Under the pieces are notes generated by a model. The model was not told the origin of the DNA. It worked only from the letters and a program-made list of their open reading frames with translations, and ran no database searches. Shown piece by piece: positions 33,351-42,886 of a stretch of 64,000 nt of DNA. The number at the start of each line of letters is the position of its first letter. Position 1 is the first letter of the stretch. Source of the DNA: Eutreptiella sp. 'Long Island Sound 2002' (Eukaryota; Euglenozoa; Euglenophyceae; Eutreptiales; Eutreptiaceae); contig OZ038381.1 of NCBI GenBank assembly GCA_964036045.1, forward strand, positions 124,751,708-124,815,707, written 5' to 3'. A program made the translations under genes and the position numbers.

Positions 33351-33794
33351 ACACGAGACACAGGGACGGGCACCAGGGGATAGACCATACATAGTCCCCG
33401 CCCCCTCCACCCCCTTACTCCACCTCCGCACGGGACGTAGCCCCCTCCCCTGTCGCGGGGGAGTGGCGGCTGGAAGCGAGGGGAACCGGGGCCCCGCAGG
33501 TCCCCGGACAGGTGGTCCCTCCATCCCGCCCCCCATCCCGCCTCCGCTTCGCACAGGTGCGCGCACCCTCCCCCCACGGCGGGGGAGGGAACCAAGGTCA
33601 CACGAGCAGGTGGTCCCTCTCACAGCGACGCGCGCCCCCTCCCCCCCCAGACAGAAGGCGGAACCCCCCCCCCCCCCCCCCTTTGGTCGTTGTCGGCACA
33701 CGCCCGGCCAGCGTGACGCCGGCCGACTGCTCCCTTGCGCCCTGTCGAGGGAGAGCGTGTCTGGCAATTTCTCCCGCCGGCACGTGCTGGGTGC
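33351..33794. other. GC-rich spacer between minisatellite and simple repeats
   Basis: C-rich sequence with a run of about 19 C near 33663-33681 and no gene or RNA recognised. It is repeated almost unchanged at about 54850-55293. Confidence 0.6.
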
Positions 33795-33934
33795 CACAAC
33801 AACAACAACAACAACAACAATACCTACCTACCTACCTACCTACCTACCTACCTACCTACCAACCTACCTACCTGCCTACCTACCTACCTACCTACCTACC
33901 TACATACATACATACATACATACATTCATACATA
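33795..33934. repeat. (CAA)n-(CCTA)n-(CATA)n compound microsatellite
   Basis: CAA units at 33795-33820, CCTA units with a few variants to about 33900, then CATA units to the boundary of unit C. The same three-part order recurs at 55294-55424. Confidence 0.96.
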
Positions 33935-35179
33935 GTCATAGTCATAGTCATAACCACTTATCATGCCGTCTAATGGAGTTACCGGGCATCTCGCGCCGAT
34001 AGGTGGCTCCTGCCTTGCTCGATCCCGTGGGTCCCAGGGCTGCCTAAGTGGCCCACAGCATGACGGAGGACCCAGAGGACTGGGGATACCGGCCAACCAG
34101 GCTTTGGGGGCAGTGGCAGCTGCGGAGCGTTAGCATTAGCAACGGCGACAAACGCTGGCCCGTTTGTTTGCCGGGGGTAAAGGGGCAAGGCACAGCAACG
34201 CAGCAGCGTAGCAACAAGCAGAAAGCAAGGGCGTCTCCTACGGGCGCAAAGCAGCAACCAAGGTACAAAGCAGCACGCATGCGGCAAAGCAAGAGCGGAC
34301 CCTCCGTTGTTCGCGTAATCCCGCCACCGTGGAGACGACCATTTCCCCATAATGTACGCCGCCGACCCATCGCCCCGATACCCTAGTATAGTACAGAAAC
34401 ATGGTAGCAACTCTACCGTCCCTGTGGCCCTGTGCTGCACCCACACCCCAGATATATACCGTGCCGGCACTCCATGTCAGGGGCCAGTACCCAATCAGCT
34501 TCGAGGTAACCGCATGCTCACACGTATAATATATCAAGAGGCTCTACAGGGGGGGACGCCGGCCGCCCCGCGACGAGAGTGGCGCAACCCGTGAATATCG
34601 CTGGCTGGGATTCGGGGTGGTGGGTGCCGTAGCTTGATTATCGACCCCTTGCAGGGGTACCCACCAGAGGCTCGCCCCGGGCTGTGGTAACCAGGTCCAC
34701 CTCATCTGTCCCACATACATTGCCCTGGCGCCTACCCCTGACCCTTACCTGCACTGATTGGCCAGCTCCCGTGGTTGCGCCTCTTCCGCCACAGCAGCGG
34801 CCAGGCCGCAGGTTCGGCCCCCACCGACGACGTGGCGAGCCTACTTATAGCATTGGCCCGCGCGTCACCCCCTGGACAACTCTGCATGCTGCCCCTCCTC
34901 TCTCCGCCTCTAGCCGACCGGACAGGCGCCCCCGAGGAGTAAGTCGCTACAATGAAGACTAGATAGATTACACGCATATAGAGGCGACCGCATATTCAGC
35001 ACTACGCCGCCATGCAGTACCGCCGTCGCCACGCCGATGCCACCTGCGAGCCGCCACCACACGCACCACCGCAACCGCAAGGCCATGGTCAGACGGTTAG
35101 ACTATGTACATGCCCTCAGGCACGGTCCCTCTAGTTTGTTAACGGGGCCAAGGGATGCCCCTGCGTTCCCCCTGAGTTG

Positions 35180-35325
35180 TTAGAGGGGTCAAGGGGACAC
35201 CCCAGTACTGCAATGCGACCCCGCGTTGTCCCCACGGTACGGTTCCCCAGTACCGCCGCGTATCCCCTGTACCCCCACCATACGGACCCCAGTACCGCCG
35301 CGCATACCCCCATGACGCCAGTACA
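35180..35325. repeat. Short tandem repeat in unit C with a CAGTACCGCCGC core
   Basis: CCCAGTACCGCCGCG-like cores recur at about 35192, 35247 and 35291, with a related CCAGTACACCG at 35310. On the minus strand they encode RRYWG-type repeats. The same is present in copy 2 near 56690-56815. Confidence 0.6.
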
Positions 35326-35334
35326 CCGTCACCT

Positions 35335-36114
35335 TTAACTCCGCGTACCCATCTTGATAGCTCCTCCCAGACCGCCACGCCATCTCAAGTACGCCCGCCA
35401 TACGGTCCTCCTGACGATCACGCCTTCGAAATCCTCGGTGCACACTTCGCCGCTTCCGGGGCCTGCAGGCTGCTCCCGCAACCCCGTGTAACACGCCCAG
35501 GGGGTGTCGCAACGCATGCACCGTAGCGCCGGTAACGACGTCGCATGCCCCCACACAAACATGTGCACCCCTGGAGTATCCCGAGCAACTACCCCCGTTA
35601 CTGCCGTAGCCAGGCCGCCAGTAGAGACCCCAGTGCCATGGGAATACCCTACAGGGGTTTGGGCCTCATTACCCTGGTCAGAACGGCCCATGACACCTCA
35701 CTGTTGTATGCGGCGACCCGGGGCAGGCGGGTGAAGCATCCCTCCCCGACCCTCATGCACGGGGGCAGTACGGCTTACCATCAGGCCGGCACGACCTGTC
35801 ACATCGCGTTGGCCGGCATACGCCGCCTGCCAGTACCGCAGAATCAAGCCATGAGGGCACTGCTTCTCAGGTGCCACCCCCTCCGCTGCGTCCAGCATAG
35901 GGACGGTGGCAGGCGCACCCACATTTCCCATACCCTGTCAATCTACATTACCCCCGGCCCCCACCGCGCCGTCACCATTTCCTCCGTGATGCCACAACCA
36001 ATGTACCCGCGAGTCGCCCTCCAGGGCCGCCCACCACAGCAGCAGGGGCAGGGCTGCCGTCGGCGAATCGGGGCATCGCACCCCTTCCACACGGACGCTC
36101 TTCAGGTCACCCTA
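35335..36114 (-). pseudogene. Decayed downstream part of the unit C reading frame
   Basis: The frame of 36112-36435 (which has a CGTC motif), the frame between 36111 and 35932, and the open pieces 35698-35931 and 35335-35691 are all in one phase, interrupted by single stops (36112, about 35940, 35698). The last piece contains a CMRC pair followed by TPWAC. The residue mix is protein-like rather than repeat-like. Copy 2 shows the same pieces and the same stops (57603, 57189), so decay predates the large duplication. No family is recognised. Confidence 0.45.
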
Positions 36115-37469
36115 GATTGCCGGCCACGCACTTGAGGACCTCTGTCCAGAGTGCCGCAGTGCCCACCTCGCCTTAGGCCACCCCCTACCGGCACGCTCCC
36201 GACATGTCCCGCATAGTGGGACGGAGGCACAATGATGAACCCCAACCGACGCCGTCTCTCTGCACCCGTGGCAACGATGTGGAAGCACCGACCGCAACAG
36301 AACGCAGCTACCATCACAACACTGCGACCACAAGTCCTTCCAGACATCGCACGCGCTTCCTGGAGACCGAGCAAAGCACGTGCCAGCGCGCGTGCGGTGG
36401 CACAGCTGAGCAGGCTGTGTCTCGCTTCTTCCCACGTGGACACCGGGCGGAGTATCGGTTGTCCGTTGGGCATCATCGGTAGGCTCTCAAGCAGCCGGGG
36501 CCACCGTGCAACTTTGGGGCTGCGCGTGCCATGCGTCAGGAGCTCCCAACCATAGTCCCGCACGATCCCCCCGATGTCATCAACCCCGTTCAGCCCCGGG
36601 CCCGTGGCAGACGCGAGAACCAAGCGTTGCCCTCCCGCCCGAGCCTCAACGACCGCCGCGAGGCCTAGGGTATCAAGGGTGTGACGGACATCGGCAGCCA
36701 CGTGGTCGTCCCCCTCTAGCAGAGAGAACATGGCTTCCGTGACGTGGCCCTGCGCGTCGTCGCCCTGTACCCGTGCCAGCTGCTTGGAGCCCACCAAAAC
36801 GGCCATGGACCGCCGCTCCGTGACCGCTGGAATGGCTCGTCGCAGCTGCCGGCCATACACGCACAACGTACCCATGTCGAACACGACAGCCACCGCAAGG
36901 ACTGGGAGACTGCACAGAGGCTGCTGAAAGACCGGCAGCACCTCGCGAGGCCAGCCCATGACGTTCCCCACAGCCGGATGGTGTGCGTACACCTGGAGCC
37001 AAGGATCACTCTTGCCGTCAGGGCCCCTCACCATGGTACCACGCACCATGGCCCACGACCGCGCCGATACCACGCAGGACCACTCCCTGAATGCCGGGAA
37101 GTCCCGAAGCATCCAGGAACCGATCCACTGGCTGAAGGCCTGCGCCACTGCCGCCATCGAGTGAGGGAACAAGGACATGGCCTCCTCGTGCGCGATGTAC
37201 GACCTGGGCACCAACAGCGCGTGCAGCGGTGCCCTCCGAAAGGTTGCCTGCAGGTCGCCGGGGAGGCCGTCGAACGGGTTCGACGGCGGACGCCGTTGGA
37301 TCCTCCCTGCCGGCTGGCAAAAGGGCGTATCACCTCGCAGGAACGCGTACACCGCCCTCCTTCGATCTTCATCGGTAGCTGCATGATCTGGGTGAGCCGA
37401 TGGTTCCTGCGATATACACATCTTCCCCAACCTGGACCATGTCCTCCACAAAGAGCTTGGCCTTGGCAT
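36102..37469 (-). CDS. Unit C hypothetical protein, 455 codons
   Basis: Opens at an ATG at 37469. No known domain is recognised, but the composition is protein-like and balanced, unlike the surrounding Gly/Arg frames. It has hydrophobic stretches near FDMGTLCVYG and a CGRC pair about 65 residues from the end. The first ~16 residues come from a different phase than the neighbouring upstream frame (37369-37584), and in copy 2 a 1-nt difference near 37415 breaks this start, so the true N-terminus is uncertain. Downstream protein-like sequence continues in another phase. I infer a remnant of a larger protein rather than a complete gene. Confidence 0.5.
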   Translation of the reverse strand: MPRPSSLWRTWSRLGKMCISQEPSAHPDHAATDEDRRRAVYAFLRGDTPFCQPAGRIQRRPPSNPFDGLPGDLQATFRRAPLHALLVPRSYIAHEEAMSLFPHSMAAVAQAFSQWIGSWMLRDFPAFREWSCVVSARSWAMVRGTMVRGPDGKSDPWLQVYAHHPAVGNVMGWPREVLPVFQQPLCSLPVLAVAVVFDMGTLCVYGRQLRRAIPAVTERRSMAVLVGSKQLARVQGDDAQGHVTEAMFSLLEGDDHVAADVRHTLDTLGLAAVVEARAGGQRLVLASATGPGLNGVDDIGGIVRDYGWELLTHGTRSPKVARWPRLLESLPMMPNGQPILRPVSTWEEARHSLLSCATARALARALLGLQEARAMSGRTCGRSVVMVAAFCCGRCFHIVATGAERRRRLGFIIVPPSHYAGHVGSVPVGGGLRRGGHCGTLDRGPQVRGRQSRVT

Positions 37470-37584
37470 GGCCCCGGGACGCCGCCGCCCGCACTGCTGC
37501 GAACTGCCGCTTCAGGACCCCGGGGACGACACCCGCCATCAGGGATTTCGCCCATCTGCAGCCGTGCTCCCTCCACGCCAACAA
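37369..37584 (-). pseudogene. Upstream protein-like fragment of unit C
   Basis: A 71-codon frame with a basic, helical-looking stretch (KRQFAAVRAAASRGHAKAK) followed by an acidic VEDMVQVGED. The matching frame in copy 2 (58516-59073) runs on for longer, but in a phase that turns Arg/Cys-rich. It probably joined the 455-codon protein before a frameshift near 37385 shared by both copies. Confidence 0.4.
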
Positions 37585-37616
37585 CTACACCACCCTCATC
37601 GTCAAGGGTACCTCCG

Positions 37617-37716
37617 CATACATTCATACATACATACATACATACATACATACATACATACATACATACATACATACATACATACATACATACATACATA
37701 CATACATACATACATA
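37617..37716. repeat. (CATA)n microsatellite between unit C and B-prime
   Basis: About 25 CATA units with one CATT variant near the left end. It is absent at the equivalent junction in the second block (59108). Confidence 0.97.
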
Positions 37717-39610
37717 AAGCGGAGTCCCCCCCGGCGAATCCGAGGTTCTTCCTTGAAGGGGCCCACGAGCCCAGGGGACGCCACCGGGTTTTATCGGCCA
37801 AGCCGGACGGAGGTCCCACCGCGACCCCCCCCCCACGAGGGAGGGAGCACACAACAACCGCCAGCCCCCCCCCCCCTCAACCCCCCCAAAAAAGGGACTC
37901 CGGCGCGGAGGGTTGGGGATATAGTCCCATGCCGCGCGGCCATGAATCGACATGGCCCTACACCGGGCGATACACGCCCTCCCCCCCCCCCCTCGCTCAA
38001 GAGGGGCCCCCGTCGTCCCCCGGGCAGGGAGCAACCCCCCCCCCCCCCCCCCAAGGAACGGCCGCCCTCGGAAGCCCTCGCCCCCGGGGGCCTCTCGGGG
38101 TTCGCCCCCGAGCCCGCCCGGCCCTTCCACGCCCCCCCTCACCAGCCGCTGCCCAGAGGCCCGCCCGGTCTCCCCCGCGCCGGCCCACAACCACCAGGGA
38201 CCCGGGCCACGGAGCCCCGGTGCCCAGCCCCGCCCGCCCCCCCGGTATCCCTCCGGCGGGGCCCGTCCCGGTCCGGTTCGACCCCGAGGGGACGGCGTGG
38301 CGCTCCCCCCCGCCTCCACCAGGATTCTCCCCCGTGGATGATGCTCGGCGGGATTCGTCCCCGCCGAGCGGGGTGCGGGCCCCACCGCTGACCGCGGCCC
38401 CGCGGACACCTCGAGCGCCCCGGGCTCTCCGGCCGACTTTGGCCAGCCCCGGCCGCTCCTCCGCCCGGTCGGCCGCACGGTGACGCTCTGCGGCTGAGCT
38501 CACCGCACCCCCGCCGCCCTCGCGCGCGCACCCACCCACCAGCCCAAACCCCCCCCCCCCCCCCAACGTGCACGCCGTGCCCCCACCGCCCCGCACTCTC
38601 CCGCCCCTCCACTCTCAGGTAGCGAAGCCCCCGAGGTGGGCTGCCGCAGCCGCCGACGGACGGCCGCCTTACGCACAAGAGGACCCCCCGCACGCGGTGG
38701 GGGTCCACGTCTTGCACCCCTTCCCCCTGCCACACGCATCATGGCGTTGCGTGTGTCATACCTCCCTCCCCATGCACCATGTGTCATGGCCGCGAGTGGC
38801 CTTTGCCTCCCCTTCCCCACACCGAAGCCGCACGGGGGGGGGCCGAAGGCCCCTGGGTGGGGCCCCCAGAACCCCTGCAGCTGCGCCACCCGACTGGAGG
38901 GTGGTGGGGCCCGCCGGTGCGCGGTACGAGCCCCCGCCACCCTCCATCCACCTTACGCGACCCCTGACCCCACCCCTGACCCCCCCTTGTCCCCCACCCC
39001 GGCTGGCCCTTGTTGCATTATACGGGCAGTGCGGGCCGCCAGGAGAGCGGAGGCGCCCCGCACTGCCCCGAGCGCCCCCCCCCCACGACAGCTGGCGCTA
39101 AAGGCCAACCGGCGCCTGGCGGGCTGTTGTGCAGGGGGGGCGAGGCGACCAGGCAATTCGTACCCGCCCCCAACGGAAGTCTGTACCCACGGCACCGGGC
39201 ACAGACACCCGTTGGGGGGTAGCCACACCACCACCCACCACAGCACCACGGCCACGGGAGGAAGGGAATAGCCCCGGGCAACGGCCTCCCCCAGGCCGAG
39301 GGAAGGTGCCGACCGCCACGCTCATCCTGGCCCCCCATTTCCTCTTCGTTGTCATCCCCCTTGGCCGTCCCGGCCCACAGTCCCCGCGGCGGGTAAGTTC
39401 CTGGGGTAGAACCCTAAGAACTTCGGTGACGGAAACACGGGTCGTGGTTTCGCACCCGGCCTACGTGGGGAGCCTCCGCCCCCACGGGACCCCAGGGCAC
39501 CCCGGTCATCCCAGCCGGGGATAACCCGCCGCGAGCGCCCCAGTCCCCAACCCCAGGCTTTCCAGTCTCAGTTCCCCTGCGTCTTCCTCGCCACATCCTC
39601 GTAGTGAAAG
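37717..39610. repeat. GC-rich unit B-prime, copy 1
   Basis: Homologous to unit B through most of its length. It has about 260 bp of extra sequence (around 38560-38830, including GTGGGGGTCCACGTCTTGCA) and lacks the 39-bp foldback. It keeps the 22-bp-stem hairpin at 39167-39218. Proline-rich frames on both strands are not conserved in length among copies. Confidence 0.8.
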
Positions 39611-39611
39611 G

Positions 39612-40799
39612 CTAGGTAACAGGCCACACCCCCACACCACCCCACGGCACGCCCCCAACGCACCCCACGCCGCCCCCGGCCGCCCACCAGGGGCCCGACT
39701 CTGGACCGTTGACCCCTTCCTCTACCCCACACGACAGCCCGACGCCGCTGCGCCCCTGCACATCCCCATACTGCCGCGCCCATGCACGGCCCCATGCTAC
39801 GCCCCTGCGCATCCCCACGCTGCTGCGCCCCTGCGCAGCCCCACGCTGCAGCGCCCCTGCGCGGCCCCGCGCTGCTACGCCCCTGCACAGCCCTCGCTGC
39901 TGCGCCCATGCGCAGCCCCACGCCACTGCGACCCCGCGCAGCCCACACTGCCGCGCCCCTGCGCAGCCCCACGCTACGCCACTAGGCAGCCACATACAAC
40001 ACCTTTGCGCAGCCCCACGCCACTGCGCCCCTGTGCAGCCCCACACTGCGCCCCTCCACGGCCCCACGCACCAGGGCTGCTCCGCGCTGCGCCCCTGCGC
40101 AGCCCCACGCTGCGGCCGTGCGCAGCGTCGCACTGCGCCCTTGTACAGCCACACGCTGCGCCCCAGGGCACCCCCATGTCGCTGCGCCCCTGCACAGCCC
40201 CCCCACCACTGCGCCGCCCCACACAGCTGCACTGCGCAGCCCCAAGCAGCTACGCCCCTGCGCAGCCCCGGTACTCTCTTGGATTTGACAACCTGGCGGC
40301 GGATTTCCTTCTCAGCACCATCCAGTAACTTGCCCACCAGGGAACTCCAGGTATTAGTCTCGATATCGGGACGCAATTTGAGGACCTCATCCAACATAGT
40401 GTTGTCAATGGACCCGGCCAGAATACACATTGTCATCACCCTGGCCCTGACGCTGTCTGGTTGAACCCACAGGCCCACCGGTTCTTCTACAGGGTCCCCA
40501 TGAGAGGGCAGCCATCGCAATTTTGTAAGGGCGCCCCCTTTTTGAATGTGACCAAACTCCAGAGAAATAGTTGCCATGGGGCTGAACATGTGGGGTGGAG
40601 AGAAAACCAAAAAGATTACCTCTGTGGGACTGGTACAGGCACCGATACTCACTATCTGCATGCCTCTGGGCCTCAAGCAGTTGCGCTCTGTCTGGCATAC
40701 CCCACACGTTCCACAGACGCCGATACTCACTATCTGCGCGTCATAGATGCTGCCATTGTCGAGTGGAATTACCCTGCGAGTGATGTCAGCTTTTGTCAT
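39612..40799 (-). CDS. Chimeric ORF: LINE ORF1 N-terminus fused to minisatellite, 395 codons
   Basis: The ATG at 40799 is the ORF1 start. About 177 codons match the N-terminal part of ORF1 in copy 2, without the stops seen in copy 1. At about 40268 the frame crosses the duplication junction and continues through the whole A-prime minisatellite, which encodes Gly/Arg/Ala/Cys-rich residues, into the end of B-prime. It exists because the minisatellite has no stops in this phase. Expression is unknown, and it is most likely an accident of the rearrangement. Confidence 0.45.
   Translation of the reverse strand: MTKADITRRVIPLDNGSIYDAQIVSIGVCGTCGVCQTERNCLRPRGMQIVSIGACTSPTEVIFLVFSPPHMFSPMATISLEFGHIQKGGALTKLRWLPSHGDPVEEPVGLWVQPDSVRARVMTMCILAGSIDNTMLDEVLKLRPDIETNTWSSLVGKLLDGAEKEIRRQVVKSKRVPGLRRGVAAWGCAVQLCGAAQWWGGCAGAQRHGGALGRSVWLYKGAVRRCARPQRGAAQGRSAEQPWCVGPWRGAVWGCTGAQWRGAAQRCCMWLPSGVAWGCAGARQCGLRGVAVAWGCAWAQQRGLCRGVAARGRAGALQRGAAQGRSSVGMRRGVAWGRAWARQYGDVQGRSGVGLSCGVEEGVNGPESGPWWAAGGGVGCVGGVPWGGVGVWPVT
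39737..40267. repeat. Minisatellite A-prime, copy 1, truncated at the LINE junction
   Basis: About 530 bp of the 23/26-bp unit. It begins CCCGACGCCGCTGCGCCCCT, as the array at 60940 does, and ends abruptly at GCGCAGCCCC where LINE ORF1 sequence starts. The equivalent array at the window end runs for at least 3 kb. Confidence 0.92.
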
Positions 40800-42731
40800 T
40801 CAGGGACGCCGATACTCACTATCTGCACGTCACGAAGATCAGAATGGTAACGGCTTGACTATGATTCAATCACACACGGCCCCCACTTCCTAGTTACCTC
40901 CTTTCCTCATTCGTGTCCCGTACCTCCATACCTTGCCCTCCCAACAGCCTAACGGCAGACGCAGACAACTGACGACCAATAATGAAAGTAAGGAAAAACC
41001 AAGCGCTATAGGCCCGTAGGCTCCTGAAGGGTGTGAAGAACCGCATCAGGCAGTCGCGCAAATGAAAAACAAAACACAGTGACAACCCGTGCCCTTGACT
41101 GCTGACAGACTTTTCTGGCTGATGCTGTCTATGTCATCACCGCATGAGGAACCATAAGCAACCTGGAAACTGTTCCCAGTGTCTGTAATAGGTTCAGCAA
41201 CACGCAAAAAAATTTTATTTCCTTTTCGAGTTGTTATCTACTCCCTGACCTGTCATAGTCAAATGTGTGGAAGCCCAAGCTTGGGGGCAGACAAAGTGGG
41301 GGTTGCCCTGGCGGGGAGGGCAGAGAGGAACTTACAGTTTTTTATTTTAAGAACCCACGACGCTCTTGCAGACCTCTTGGTTGCCCAGGTGTCCTGTCTT
41401 TCCCCCCCTGTAGGGCTGAAATTGAACCCTGGCTACCCGGGCACCAAGCCAACAGGCAGCACACTTTAACTCAGAAATAATGGTCCCTGATGAAAAGAAA
41501 AACGAAAATTTTACAAAGTGGCGCTGCCTGCGGCCCCCAGAAAATAGAAAAATTGCGGGAGAATCATTCGGGGAAGAGCTCAAGAGCGCGTGGGGGGTTA
41601 AGGGGACTTTTCAGCCCACACATGGTCTAAGTCTCCGGGTCCCCCCATGACAGGGGGACCCCTATCGTGATGGGACTGTCACTTTGGAGCCCCAATCTCC
41701 TGTGGATGCAATTTGAGCAGGAAGGGAGGAGGAGACCCGTGATCCTATGGGTGAGAGGGGAGGAGGGGGAAACATAACTGAGATTCATCTGCAGAGTCCG
41801 ACATTGTGTGGCGGACATGTTGCTAAAAAATAAAAACCGACATTGTTGTACCGCTCCTCCCAGAGGGGGAGGCCAGCGGTGGTGTACATCGTCTGCCGGC
41901 GGGGCAGGGGTCACCCCGGTGCCGTCTCCACCTCCAGCGACCCCTATGATAAATCCGTCCCCAGCCCAGACCCGGACATTTGGGAGGGGAACCCGTCCAC
42001 CATTTGAATCGATGTATGAGTCTGGTTGAACATCCAGCTTTGCTCCTATTTAGGTTGTGTGATGGCTGTGAGACCTGCTGTCACGGTTGCCCCGCATTGC
42101 ATCGCAGGGCAGGACGGGTAGCCCCCCGTGACAGCACATCCCTGGCCGAAGGCCATGACTTTGCAGTTTTTTTTCAATGACTATGATGAAGTGACTGATT
42201 CCCAGACGCTTCACAGTTTGTACCCCTGATTGAACCCAGATTGATGTTCTTAGGGTACTCCAGATGGATCCCAAGTACGAATCCCCGATCATATCCCAGG
42301 TGGAATACCAGTATGATCCCAAGATACCACCCTGATTGTACCCCACCTTTTTGATCTTCTGATCGCCATGTAAGTACCCCAGTTAGAACCCCAGGTTGAA
42401 TACCCCATTGACCACCTGATATTCCCATGATGGAACCTCAGGGAGATGAACTCCTGCTTGATGGATTCTCCTCTGAGCCCCCCCGGCAAGGAGGCGTCCG
42501 ACTGACTCCTAGTCTCCCTCCGACGTCGTATTCTGTCGAAACTTTGAAAGGAGAAGAAACCGTAATGGATGGTATCCTACCTACTTGAGAGAGGAGCAGG
42601 AGCCCCTATTATTGTAACTGTACCTGAACCCTTTCCCTGACTACTACTGCTGTCTACCCTGATGTCGTTGATTGTTGAACATTCCTACCTTTACCCTGTG
42701 AGGCATCGAAGATGTGGAACCGGTTAAGGAC
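40268..42731 (-). mobile_element. LINE copy 3, 5' portion only
   Basis: Contains the full leader and the first ~177 codons of ORF1, matching 20444-22906 at an offset of 19824. The element lacks its 3' portion, the opposite of the 5' truncation usual for LINE insertion. The break is a junction with minisatellite sharing only CC with the LINE. It is therefore a product of the large duplication, not a new insertion. Confidence 0.93.
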
Positions 42732-42886
42732 TACATACATACATACATACATACATACATACATACATACATACATACATAAATACATACATACATACAT
42801 ACATACATACATACATACATACATACATACATACATACATACATACATACATACATACATACATACATACATACCTACCTACCTAT
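42732..42886. repeat. (CATA)n microsatellite ending in (CCTA)n
   Basis: The equivalent of 22907-23048, with one AATA interruption near 42780. It marks the 5' boundary of LINE copy 3. Confidence 0.97.

Larger units (their letters stand above)
33935..37616 (-). mobile_element. Unit C copy 1: candidate second (CATA)n-associated element
   Basis: A 3.7-kb unit bounded on both sides by (CATA)n. Its left end is a hexamer repeat, GTCATA three times at 33935-33952, read as (TATGAC)n on the minus strand. This resembles the short-repeat 3' tail of the LINE, and the protein-like frames are also on the minus strand. The layout matches a retroelement with its 5' end at 37616 and 3' tail at 33935, in the same orientation as the LINEs. 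No RT, endonuclease, RNase H or transposase motif was found, so it would be nonautonomous or decayed. A host-gene fragment caught between microsatellites is the main alternative. Confidence 0.5.

Noticed and set aside
24761-33383. Very long plus-strand ORFs (1595, 1527 and 1352 codons) and many minus-strand ORFs in array A1
   Set aside because: The 23/26-bp unit has no stop in any phase on either strand, so open frames are expected without selection. Overlapping frames of similar length exist in all phases, and they run into non-homologous flanks.
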